Assembly (NCBI RefSeq): GCF_008801605.1
Contig: NZ_VZPJ01000020.1
Coordinates: 1 to 64,000, forward strand
Reading direction: 5' to 3'
DNA from: Pseudomonas brassicacearum subsp. brassicacearum
GTDB lineage: Bacteria > Pseudomonadota > Gammaproteobacteria > Pseudomonadales > Pseudomonadaceae
DNA: 64,000 bases
How positions within the stretch are numbered: the stretch's first letter is position 1; each line of letters opens with the position of its first letter. Positions 8,171-15,998 of this stretch are shown piece by piece. The position numbers and the translations under genes were made by a program. The notes under the pieces are model-generated. The model was not told the origin of the DNA, made no database searches, and saw only the letters and a program-made list of their open reading frames with translations.

Positions 8171-10489
8171 TTAATTCATCCAGTCCTTGACCCAATCCAT
8201 CACCGATTCGGCGGGATTCGTGCCGCCACAGGCTGCACCGGGTGGCGGTTCGCTGCCGCGAATATACGGCATCTGCACGGCGCCCGGGCAATTGGCATCG
8301 GAGCCTTGTCCCGTGCGCGAATCGACCCACGCCTGGACGATGTTGTCCGGTTGCGGCATGTCCAGCGGCAACGGGTCGGCCTTGCGCATGAAGCTGGTCC
8401 AGACCTGCAGCGCACCGGTGGCACCGGTGAACGGGGTCTTGCCATTGTCATCACGTCCGAGCCAGACCACCGCCAGCAGGTCCTGGCTGAAGCCGGCGAA
8501 CCAGCTGTCGCGCGAGTCGTTACTGGTACCGGTCTTGCCCGCCAGGGTCAGGGTCCGGGGCAGCACGTTATAGACCGAGCTGCCGGTGCCTTCACGCATG
8601 ACCCGCTGCATCGCGCTCTGGATCAGGTAAATGGAGGCCGGATCGAAACGCTGCTGGATCTGGAACGGATAACGCTTGAGCGGTTCGCCATCGGCGGTCA
8701 GCACGCTGCGGATCCCGCGCATCGGCGTATTGAAACCGCCGTTGGCCAGCGTCTGGTACATGGCCGCCACTTCGATCGGCGTAAGGCCTCCGGCCCCCAG
8801 CAACATCGATGGGAACGCCGGGAATTCGCGACTAACCCCCAGGCGCGCCAGGGTCTTGAGTACGTTCGGTACGCCGACTTCCAGCCCGAGGCGAGCGGTC
8901 GACAGGTTGTAGGAGTGCGCCAGCCCCTGGTACAGGAACACCGTACCGTGGGAACGACGATCATAGTTCTGCGGTTTCCAGACCTGGCCATCGGCGCCCT
9001 TGACCGAGAACGTCTCGTCCGACAGCCAACTGGTCAGCGTGTATTGGCTCGGCTTTTCCAGGGCGGTGAGGTACACCGCCGGCTTGATCAGCGAGCCAAT
9101 CGGACGCACCGCATCCAGCGCTCGGTTGAAACCGGCGAAACTGGCCTGCCGGCTGCCGATCATGGCCTGGACTTCACCGGTTTCCGGGTTGGTCACCACC
9201 ATGGCCGCTTCAACTTCGTCGGCGCCCTTGCGCCCACCCAGCCGCTTGAAAGTGTCCTCGACCGAGGCTTCAGCCTTCATCTGCAGGATCGGATCGAAAC
9301 TGGTGAAGATGCGCAGGCCTTCTTCGGTCAAGTCTTCGTCGCGGTAGTCTTCCCGCAACTGACGCTTGACCAGGTCCATGAAGCCGGGGAAGGAGCTGTC
9401 CGCCAGGCTGCCGCGCTTGGTCACGCCCAACGGCATCTTTTTCGCCGCCTCGACTTGCTCGGCCGTCGCCACACCCTGTTGTTGCAGCAGGTCGAGCACC
9501 AGGTTGCGCCGTTCGAGGGCGCGTTCCGGATTACGACGCGGGTTGTAGGAAGACGGTCCCTTGACCATGCCCACCAGCAACGCCACCTGATGCAACTTGA
9601 GTTCGGACAGCGGTTGGCTGAAGAAGAACTGGCTGGCGAGGCCGAAACCGTGCACCGCCCGTTGACCGTCCTGACCGATAAATACCTCGTTGAGGTACGC
9701 CTCCAGGATCTCCTGCTTGTCGTAGTGCAGCTCCAGCAACAACGCCATCATGGCTTCGGTGAGCTTGCGGGTCAGGCTGCGTTCGTTGGTCAGGTAGAAG
9801 TTCTTGACCAACTGTTGGGTCAGGGTACTGCCGCCCTGGCGCATGTGGCCCGAGGAGGTATTGACCCAGATGGCCCGGGCAATCGACTTGGGCGAGACGC
9901 CGAAGTGATGGTAGAAGTCGCGGTCTTCGACGGCGATCAGCGTATCGAGCAGGAACGGCGGCACCTGGTCGATCTTGATCAGGATCCGGTCTTCGAGGTT
10001 CTTGGGGTACAGGCCACCAATGAGCAACGGCTCAAGGCGCACCACCGACAGGCTTGCGTTGTTGGCGCCGGTCAGCGCAGCGACATAATCGCCGGAAAAA
10101 CGCACCCGCACCGGTTGTGCCTGCTCCATGCCTTCATAGAACTGAAAGCCACGGGTGTTGAGGTCGATGGTATTGCCATTGACCGAGGCCGCACCCGGAC
10201 CATTGGCCACGCTTTCACGGCGATAACCCAAGGCATCGAGCTCGGTCAGGAAATCATCCTTGCTCAGCTTCTGTCCGACGAACAGCTCCAACGGCCGGGC
10301 ATAGACCTTGGCCGGAATGGTCCAGCGCTTGCCAGAGAACTTCTCCTGGACCACGGCATCGAGATAGACCGCAAAACCGGCGAGCACGACGAGGCCCACC
10401 AGGCTGAGTTTAAGGGCCCAGCCCAGCCAGGGCCGCAGGCGGCTGGCGGGTGGTTTCTTGGGGGTACGGGGGGATCGGGTACGAGTCAT
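8171..10489 (-). CDS. mrcB: Penicillin-binding protein 1b (bifunctional glycosyltransferase/transpeptidase)
   Basis: This class A PBP polymerises and cross-links peptidoglycan. It has 772 residues. A basic cytosolic tail leads to one membrane helix (about 27-48), then a UB2H-like region (60-150). The glycosyltransferase 51 domain has catalytic Glu188 in EDRDFYHHFG and the GGSTLTQQL motif (219-227). The transpeptidase domain carries SLIK (466-469, nucleophile Ser466), SYN (526-528) and KTGT (652-655). All active-site motifs are intact. The TPR lipoprotein and yqcC-like gene follow it. Confidence 0.95.
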   Translation of the reverse strand: MTRTRSPRTPKKPPASRLRPWLGWALKLSLVGLVVLAGFAVYLDAVVQEKFSGKRWTIPAKVYARPLELFVGQKLSKDDFLTELDALGYRRESVANGPGAASVNGNTIDLNTRGFQFYEGMEQAQPVRVRFSGDYVAALTGANNASLSVVRLEPLLIGGLYPKNLEDRILIKIDQVPPFLLDTLIAVEDRDFYHHFGVSPKSIARAIWVNTSSGHMRQGGSTLTQQLVKNFYLTNERSLTRKLTEAMMALLLELHYDKQEILEAYLNEVFIGQDGQRAVHGFGLASQFFFSQPLSELKLHQVALLVGMVKGPSSYNPRRNPERALERRNLVLDLLQQQGVATAEQVEAAKKMPLGVTKRGSLADSSFPGFMDLVKRQLREDYRDEDLTEEGLRIFTSFDPILQMKAEASVEDTFKRLGGRKGADEVEAAMVVTNPETGEVQAMIGSRQASFAGFNRALDAVRPIGSLIKPAVYLTALEKPSQYTLTSWLSDETFSVKGADGQVWKPQNYDRRSHGTVFLYQGLAHSYNLSTARLGLEVGVPNVLKTLARLGVSREFPAFPSMLLGAGGLTPIEVAAMYQTLANGGFNTPMRGIRSVLTADGEPLKRYPFQIQQRFDPASIYLIQSAMQRVMREGTGSSVYNVLPRTLTLAGKTGTSNDSRDSWFAGFSQDLLAVVWLGRDDNGKTPFTGATGALQVWTSFMRKADPLPLDMPQPDNIVQAWVDSRTGQGSDANCPGAVQMPYIRGSEPPPGAACGGTNPAESVMDWVKDWMN

Positions 10490-10608
10490 GGCGGCGGATT
10501 ATACGCACTTTGCCTCGGTTCAACATGAGCCCTCCACGCGGTTTGCGTTAGCGCGGCTTGCGGCCATAATGACGGCCTTGAATTTTTCCAGTCTATGAAG
10601 GACCGCCC

Positions 10609-12165
10609 GTGAGCCAATCCCTGATCGCTGCCCTGCAAAACCCGGCCCTCTACCCGCATCCCGTCGAAGGGTTCCAGGTCATCGAGACCCACATTTCCTG
10701 GGTATTGCTCACTGGGCCATACGCCTACAAATTCAAAAAGCCGGTCAACTTCGGCTTCCTCGACTTCACCAGCCTCGAGGCGCGCAAGCACTTCTGTGGT
10801 GAGGAGTTACGCCTCAACCAGCGCCTGACCCAGGACCTGTACCTGGACGTCCTGCCGATTACCGGCAGCGCCGAAGCGCCACAGCTGGGTAGCGACGGCC
10901 CGGCCATCGAGTACGCCCTGAAGATGCGTCAGTTCCCGCAGAGCGAACTGCTCAGCACGCTGCAAGCCAACGGCGAACTGACCACCGCGCACATCGACGA
11001 GATGGCCGCGCAGATCGCCCAGTTCCATCTCTCCACGCCCAAGGTGTCCGCCGAAAACGACGCCGGCACCCCGCAAAGCGTGATGGCACCGGTGCTGCAG
11101 AACTTTGAACAGATCCGCCCGTTCCTCAACGACAAGGCCGACCTGTTGCAACTCGAAGCCCTGCAAGCCTGGGCCGAGAGCAGCTTCGAACGCCTCAAGC
11201 CGCTGTTCACCCAACGCAAGGCCGAAGGTTTCATCCGCGAATGCCACGGTGATATCCACCTGGGCAACGCCACCGTGATCGACGGCAAGGTGGTGATTTT
11301 CGACTGCATCGAGTTCAACGAACCGTTCCGTTTCACCGACGTCTACGCCGACACCGCATTCCTGGCGATGGACCTGGAGGACCGCGGCCTGAAATCGCTG
11401 GCACGGCGCTTCGTCAGCCAGTACCTGGAACTGACCGGTGACTACCAGGGCCTGGAGCTGCTGAACTTCTATAAAGCCTATCGTGCCCTGGTCCGGGCAA
11501 AAGTCGCGTTGTTCAGCATGCCGGCCGAAGCCGATCCGGTGCAGCGCGCCACCACCCTGCGCCAGTACCGCAACTACGCCAACCTGGCGGAAAGCTACAG
11601 CACCATTCCTTCGCGCTTCCTGGCCATCACCCACGGCGTCTCGGCCGTTGGCAAAAGCCATGTCGCGATGCGCCTGGTAGAGGCGCTGGGCGCCATTCGC
11701 CTGCGTTCGGACGTGGAGCGCAAGCGTCTGTTCGGCCAGCAACAAGTACCCAACGATCCAGAGGCCGGCATCTATAGCAGTGACGCCAGCAGCGCTACCT
11801 ACGCCCGCCTGCATGAAATCGCCGCGGTGATCCTGCGCGCCGGCTTCCCGGTAGTGATCGATGCCACTTACCTCAAGCGCGATCAACGCGACGCAGCGGC
11901 GAAAATCGCCGAGGCCACCGGTGCTCCGTTCCTGATTCTCGACTGCGACGCGCCGCAAGCGGTCATCGAAAGCCGCCTGGCACAGCGTCAGGCCGACCAG
12001 AAAGACCCCTCCGATGCGAACCTGGCGGTCATTGCCGCACAACAATCCAGCCGCGAAGCCCTGACCCCGGCGGAAATTCTCTGCAGCAAACGGGTCCAAA
12101 CCAATGAAAGCGGCACACTCGACATCGTGGTCGCGCAGATCCGTCAGCGCCTGCCAGGCCTGTAG
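10609..12165 (+). CDS. Fused phosphotransferase (APH-like) / P-loop kinase
   Basis: A 518-residue two-domain protein. The N-terminal part is kinase-like, with HGDIHLGN (213-220) and the metal-binding FDCIEF (231-236) of the aminoglycoside/choline phosphotransferase fold. The C-terminal part (from about 335) is a P-loop domain, with Walker A GVSAVGKS (343-350) and a zeta-toxin/gluconate-kinase-like layout. Such fusions are widespread in proteobacteria, but the substrate is unknown, and antibiotic resistance should not be assumed. The GTG at 10609 follows a GAAGGA ribosome binding site. It is monocistronic and divergent from mrcB. Confidence 0.85.
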   Translation: MSQSLIAALQNPALYPHPVEGFQVIETHISWVLLTGPYAYKFKKPVNFGFLDFTSLEARKHFCGEELRLNQRLTQDLYLDVLPITGSAEAPQLGSDGPAIEYALKMRQFPQSELLSTLQANGELTTAHIDEMAAQIAQFHLSTPKVSAENDAGTPQSVMAPVLQNFEQIRPFLNDKADLLQLEALQAWAESSFERLKPLFTQRKAEGFIRECHGDIHLGNATVIDGKVVIFDCIEFNEPFRFTDVYADTAFLAMDLEDRGLKSLARRFVSQYLELTGDYQGLELLNFYKAYRALVRAKVALFSMPAEADPVQRATTLRQYRNYANLAESYSTIPSRFLAITHGVSAVGKSHVAMRLVEALGAIRLRSDVERKRLFGQQQVPNDPEAGIYSSDASSATYARLHEIAAVILRAGFPVVIDATYLKRDQRDAAAKIAEATGAPFLILDCDAPQAVIESRLAQRQADQKDPSDANLAVIAAQQSSREALTPAEILCSKRVQTNESGTLDIVVAQIRQRLPGL

Positions 12166-12174
12166 ATATTTTTT

Positions 12175-12206
12175 CGGCCGTGAAGCGATGCCCGGCTTCA
12201 CGGCCG
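12175..12206. repeat. Perfect 12-bp inverted repeat after the kinase-fusion gene
   Basis: CGGCCGTGAAGC (12175-12186) pairs perfectly with GCTTCACGGCCG (12195-12206) around an 8-nt loop, 9 bp after the stop codon. The T run lies before the stem on the plus strand and there is none after it, so it does not have the form of a rho-independent terminator. It could stabilise the 3' end or mark a rho-dependent end. Confidence 0.55.
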
Positions 12207-12255
12207 TCAAATAGTGGCACTATACTGGCGTCATAAAACCAACAGGTGATATGAA

Positions 12256-12597
12256 ATGAGCCTTCCCAAGCTTCTCAACACCCCGCTTTATGCCTTGCTG
12301 CGCAAAGACGATATCGCCGGGTTCAACAACGAACGCCCACAAGGCCCGGTCGACATGCGTGGCGGCGACTTTCGAGGCCTTGATCTGCGGGAACTGAATG
12401 CGGACGACGTTGACTTCAGCGACGCCTACTTCCGCTCCGCCGATCTGCGTGGCATCGATTTTCGCAAGTCGTCACTGGAAGGCGCGAGCCTGGCCCATGC
12501 GCAAATCTCCGGTGCCTACTTCCCGCCGGAACTGTCTGCGGACGAGATCCTGATGTCGATGAACTTCGGCACCCGGTTGCGCTACCGCACTCGCTGA
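12256..12597 (+). CDS. Pentapeptide repeat-containing protein
   Basis: A 113-residue cytosolic protein with about ten consecutive pentapeptide units from GGDFRGLDLREL to LAHAQISGAYF (residues 36-92). The central hydrophobic positions are Leu or Phe, which predicts a short right-handed beta-helix. Other family members mimic DNA or bind gyrase, but this one is short and has no diagnostic feature. The ATG follows AGGTGATATGAA. It stands alone between the kinase fusion and the TfoX-like gene. Confidence 0.82.
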   Translation: MSLPKLLNTPLYALLRKDDIAGFNNERPQGPVDMRGGDFRGLDLRELNADDVDFSDAYFRSADLRGIDFRKSSLEGASLAHAQISGAYFPPELSADEILMSMNFGTRLRYRTR

Positions 12598-12827
12598 ACC
12601 TGTTTGAAGCGGGTCGGCCAACGAGCGGACCTGCCACAGACTGAACGGATCTCCAGCGCCCCCGCTTGCGCTGGAGCATATAGTTTGCAGCCTTTTCCCC
12701 CCCATCGTGCGTAATGCATTAGAAGCTTTTGCGTCGAATCCGACCAAACAATCACGCTTTTCCTACTGACCGCTACACTGCTCAGAAGCTTGCCCACTGC
12801 ACCAGTCGGCCGTCGCAAGGAGGCTCG

Positions 12828-13100
12828 ATGAATGATGAACTGCAACACCTGAAGAATCTGGGCAAGACATCAGCCCAGTGGCTGCACGCTGTGGGCATCC
12901 ACAGCGCATCCGATCTACGCCGGCTCGGCGCGGTGGACGCCTATCGCGCCGTACGCACGCGCGGCTTCCGGGCTTCCAAGGTGTTGCTGTACGCCATCGA
13001 GGGCGCGTTGATGGATGTGCATTGGAATGACATTCCCGCCGAGCGCAAAGAAGCCCTGAATAAACAGCTGGACGCCATTTCGACGCGCCACAAGGCCTGA
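12828..13100 (+). CDS. Stand-alone TfoX C-terminal domain protein
   Basis: A 90-residue protein made of only the TfoX/Sxy C-terminal domain: a helix-hairpin-helix-like fold (LKNLGKTSAQWLHAVGIHSASDLRRLGAVDAY, about 5-40). Full-length TfoX controls competence in other gammaproteobacteria; the N-terminal domain is absent here. I chose ATG 12828 because AAGGAGG lies 7 bp upstream; the frame is open another 33 codons without good sequence. It lies about 100 bp upstream of prrF, an association I also recall from other pseudomonads. Confidence 0.85.
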   Translation: MNDELQHLKNLGKTSAQWLHAVGIHSASDLRRLGAVDAYRAVRTRGFRASKVLLYAIEGALMDVHWNDIPAERKEALNKQLDAISTRHKA

Positions 13101-13164
13101 CGCCCTTTCGTTTCCTGCACGGACCCTGGCCGCGAGGTTATTTCGGCGAATCGCAAAACAATGT

Positions 13165-13196
13165 TTGACATGGTAATGAGAATCGCTATGATTACC
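13165..13196 (+). promoter_or_regulatory. prrF promoter with embedded Fur box
   Basis: A near-consensus sigma70 promoter, TTGACA (13165-13170), 16 bp, TATGAT (13187-13192), has a Fur-box-like sequence in and around the spacer. GGTAAT (13172-13177) and ATTACC (13191-13196) form its ends, with TGAGAATCGCTATGA between. Iron-loaded Fur bound there would block polymerase, which is how PrrF is controlled in P. aeruginosa. Confidence 0.85.
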
Positions 13197-13198
13197 AC

Positions 13199-13310
13199 AT
13201 CCGGTCGCGAGACTGGTCGATATTTGAACAGCCCTTGGTTCGGACTCTCAGATATCTCCTCATCAGGCTAATCACGGTTATTTGACCCGGCTGTTGCCGG
13301 GTCTTTTTTT
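13199..13310 (+). ncRNA. prrF1: PrrF small regulatory RNA
   Basis: PrrF is the Fur-repressed, Hfq-dependent iron-sparing small RNA of pseudomonads, the functional analogue of RyhB; it lowers translation of iron-containing enzymes under iron limitation. The RNA starts about 13199, 7 nt after the -10 box. It contains the core I recognise (CCCTTGGTTCGGACTCTCAG, then CTCCTCATCAGGCTAATCAC at 13257-13276). It ends in a terminator, GACCCGGC (13284-13291)/GCCGGGTC (13296-13303) plus seven T. The length of about 110 nt matches the family. Only one copy is present here, whereas P. aeruginosa has two in tandem. Confidence 0.9.
13284..13310 (+). terminator. prrF intrinsic terminator
   Basis: An 8-bp perfect stem with a 4-nt loop (TGTT) is followed by TTTTTTT at 13304-13310. 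It sits 13 bp from the converging end of the chaN-like gene. Confidence 0.9.
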
Positions 13311-13322
13311 GCCTGTAGAAAA

Positions 13323-14177
13323 TCACTTTCCGACGTGTTCACGCATCTGCGCACAGTAATCCTGTGGCGGCATGGCCGGCGTGTACCACACGTAATCCGC
13401 CATGGCCGACGTCACCTCACTGCCCTCCTCGGCCAGCATCAGGACGATCGGTGCCTCGCTGGCGCCAAGATCCAGCGCATGCAGCGGCACACCAACATCC
13501 TTTCGCGCATGCCAGGCACCGGCGAACAACAATGCCGGTGTCGGCGCTTGCAGCAGGCGTTCGGCCATGCGTCGGTCACGCTGTTGCTGCACGGCCAGCA
13601 TCGCCGGCATTTGCGACTCGGGCAGCAAACCGCAGTGGGATTCACGGATTTGCCCCAACAACTCGTCCTTCACAGTGGCTGCATTGGAGCGAGTGCCCAT
13701 CAAGCCCGGTGCTTGTCGATAGAAACGCTGGATTTCGGCGGCGTCCAGATTGGCGGCCAGCAACGGATAGCGTTGCGCCAGGGCAAACTCGACGACGGGG
13801 CCATACAGGCGCCAATCCCAGCCGGGCGACCAGTCCAGTGCGCCGGGCAGGTCCTTCGGCAAGGCGGGTAACTGGCGGACCGAATCAACGCGTGGCTGCT
13901 GGGCGGGGGTGAGCATTTCCAGCAACAGACTGCCCTGGGCACGCTGCCCGGCCAGGGCCTGGAGCAGCCAGACCTGCAGCGCGTGGTGATCGCGATTGTC
14001 GTGCCGCTCCCCCACCACCACCCGAGGCGCCTTGGCCAAGCGTTCAACCAATGCCTGGGGCGTCACGGCCTGGCCATTGTGCAAATCGCGGATTCGTCCG
14101 CCGAGTGGGGGCGGTGCGATGCTCTGACACGCCGTCAGTACACTCAATGCCAGAATCAGAAGCAGGCGCACGTCCAT
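13323..14177 (-). CDS. ChaN family lipoprotein (PhuW-like)
   Basis: A 284-residue lipoprotein. From the ATG at 14177 the signal ends in the lipobox LTAC, with Cys17 lipidated; the frame extends 9 codons further upstream without a signal. Family motifs include VVVGERHDNRDHH, whose His and Asp fit the EreA/ChaN-like fold, and LLFAGAWHARKDVGVP. Campylobacter ChaN binds two stacked hemes at the membrane. Here it is the last gene of the heme-uptake operon, 16 bp after hmuV, which supports a heme or iron role. Confidence 0.87.
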   Translation of the reverse strand: MDVRLLLILALSVLTACQSIAPPPLGGRIRDLHNGQAVTPQALVERLAKAPRVVVGERHDNRDHHALQVWLLQALAGQRAQGSLLLEMLTPAQQPRVDSVRQLPALPKDLPGALDWSPGWDWRLYGPVVEFALAQRYPLLAANLDAAEIQRFYRQAPGLMGTRSNAATVKDELLGQIRESHCGLLPESQMPAMLAVQQQRDRRMAERLLQAPTPALLFAGAWHARKDVGVPLHALDLGASEAPIVLMLAEEGSEVTSAMADYVWYTPAMPPQDYCAQMREHVGK

Positions 14178-14193
14178 ATCCTCCAGGGTGCCC

Positions 14194-14961
14194 TCAGCGG
14201 GCAATGATCAATGGATGCCCGCGCTCCGGATGGTCTTGCACCAGCACGTCCAGGCCAAACACCGCCTTGAGCGGTTCCGGGCGCAGCACATGCCGGGGCG
14301 TGTCCAGGGCCACCGGCCGACCGGACGCGAGCAGCAACAGGCGATCACAGTAACGCGCCGCCAGGTTCAGGTCATGCAGGATCACCAGCACGGCAGCGCC
14401 GCGACTGGCGAATTCACGCACCGCCAGGAGGATGGTGTGCTGGTGCAGCGGATCGAGCATCGAGGTCGGCTCGTCCAGCAACAGGGTTTGCCCCGCTTCA
14501 CCTGGCCACAACTGCGCCAACACCCGCGCCAAGTGCACCCGCTGACGTTCACCGCCGGACAACGCCAGATAACTGCGACCGTGCAGATGCGCGGCGTCTG
14601 CCGCTTGCAGCGCCGCGGCGACGACTTGCTCATCGCGCACTCGACCACTCTGGTGCGGCAGGCGCCCCATGCCCACGACCTCCTCGACACGAAAGGCGAA
14701 ATCCAGGGTCGAGGACTGCGGCAAGACCGCCAGGCACCGGGCGCGCTCGGCACCCTGCCACTGGGCCAATGGCCGGTCATCGAGCCAGACCTGCCCCTGG
14801 GCCGGGCGCAATTCGCCGCACAGGCCCGCCAACAAAGTACTTTTACCTGCGCCGTTGGGCCCAAGCACTCCGAGTACTTCGCCAGGGTTGAGTTCGAGAT
14901 CGACGTCCGCCAGCACCGTCTTGCGGCCACGTTGAATGTGCAGGTTCTGCGCTCGCAGCAT
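14194..14961 (-). CDS. hmuV: Heme ABC transporter ATP-binding protein
   Basis: A 255-residue ATPase that drives heme import through HmuU. All motifs are present: Walker A GPNGAGKST (about 36-44), signature LSGGERQRVHLARVL (about 139-153), Walker B TLLLDEPTSMLD and the switch His in ILHDLNLAARYCDR. The frame is open for 90 more codons, but that part overlaps hmuU in another frame. The ATG at 14961 overlaps the hmuU stop by one base and starts the family sequence MLRAQNLHI. Confidence 0.94.
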   Translation of the reverse strand: MLRAQNLHIQRGRKTVLADVDLELNPGEVLGVLGPNGAGKSTLLAGLCGELRPAQGQVWLDDRPLAQWQGAERARCLAVLPQSSTLDFAFRVEEVVGMGRLPHQSGRVRDEQVVAAALQAADAAHLHGRSYLALSGGERQRVHLARVLAQLWPGEAGQTLLLDEPTSMLDPLHQHTILLAVREFASRGAAVLVILHDLNLAARYCDRLLLLASGRPVALDTPRHVLRPEPLKAVFGLDVLVQDHPERGHPLIIAR

Positions 14962-15998
14962 CAGGCGCGCCCTCGCACCAATAGATAAAGGAAGAACGGC
15001 GCGCCGATGAAGGCCGTGACAATGCCGATCGGCAATTCCGCAGGAGCCAGGGCCAGGCGCGCCACCAGATCGGCGAACAACAGCAGGCTGGCACCCGCCA
15101 ACACCGAAGCGGGCAGCAACACACGGTGGTCGGGGCCTGCCACCAGGCGCACCAGATGCGGCACTACCAGCCCGACAAAGCCGATCATGCCCGCAGCCGC
15201 CACCGCCGCGCCAACCCCCATGGCCGTACAAAACACCAGTTCACGCTTGAGGCTTTCGACGTTAACGCCCAGGTGGGCAGCCTCGGACTCCCCTAGCAAC
15301 AGTGCATTAAGCGCCCGGGCCCGCCGTGGTAGCCAGAGCGCCACGCCGACGCTGACCAGCAACAGCGGCCACAACCGCGCATAGCTGGCGCCGTTGAGAC
15401 TGCCCAGGTTCCAGAACGTCAGGGTGCGCAGGGTCGCGTCGTCCGCCAGGTAGGTGAACAGGCCGACGGCCGAACCGGACAGCGCGGTCAGGGCAATACC
15501 GGCCAGGAGCATGGTCGCGACATGGGTCTGGCCGTTGCGTCGCCCGAGACGATAGACCAGTGCCGTAACGCCGAGCCCGCCAAGAAATGCACACAACGAA
15601 AGCACGTAGGGGCCAAAGGCTTCGGGCAACCCACCCAGCGCCGAGCCACCGACAATGGCGAACGCGGCGCCCAGTGCCGCACCGCTGGACACACCCACCA
15701 GCCCCGGGTCCGCCAGTGGGTTGCGAAACAACCCCTGCATCGCCACACCGGACAACGCCAACACCCCGCCCACCGCCAACCCCAGCAAGGTACGCGGCAA
15801 GCGGATCTGGCCAAGGATCAGTTCGGCCTGCTCCAGGCCATCGGCGGCCACCGGCAAGCCCAACAGACGCAAGGCAGCGCGCAAGGTGTCGAGCAACGGC
15901 AAACTTACCGGCCCCAGGGCCAGGGACAGCCAGGTTGCCAGCAGACACAGCAGGCCCAGGCCAATGAACAAGGTACCTGGCTTGACCAACGAGGTCAT
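14961..15998 (-). CDS. hmuU: Heme ABC transporter permease
   Basis: A 345-residue FecCD/BtuC-type permease with about ten membrane helices. It forms a homodimeric channel for heme from HmuT into the cytoplasm. The characteristic GSLNGASYARLW and GFVGLVVPHLVRL segments of the family are visible; the latter precedes the loop that contacts the ATPase. It overlaps hmuT by 4 bp and hmuV by 1 bp, so hmuT-hmuU-hmuV are translated as a coupled unit. Confidence 0.94.
   Translation of the reverse strand: MTSLVKPGTLFIGLGLLCLLATWLSLALGPVSLPLLDTLRAALRLLGLPVAADGLEQAELILGQIRLPRTLLGLAVGGVLALSGVAMQGLFRNPLADPGLVGVSSGAALGAAFAIVGGSALGGLPEAFGPYVLSLCAFLGGLGVTALVYRLGRRNGQTHVATMLLAGIALTALSGSAVGLFTYLADDATLRTLTFWNLGSLNGASYARLWPLLLVSVGVALWLPRRARALNALLLGESEAAHLGVNVESLKRELVFCTAMGVGAAVAAAGMIGFVGLVVPHLVRLVAGPDHRVLLPASVLAGASLLLFADLVARLALAPAELPIGIVTAFIGAPFFLYLLVRGRA

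Noticed and set aside
8306..10528. 740-residue open frame on the plus strand
   Set aside because: It lies wholly antisense to mrcB, has no recognisable domain and is a shadow of its GC-rich codons.
10609..12165. Aminoglycoside resistance gene
   Set aside because: The HGD motif is shared by many small-molecule kinases; the fusion with a P-loop domain is a chromosomal family in pseudomonads with no resistance evidence.
14962..15231. Longer hmuV starting 90 codons upstream
   Set aside because: The extra part overlaps hmuU in another frame and has no ABC similarity; the ATG at 14961 is coupled to the hmuU stop.
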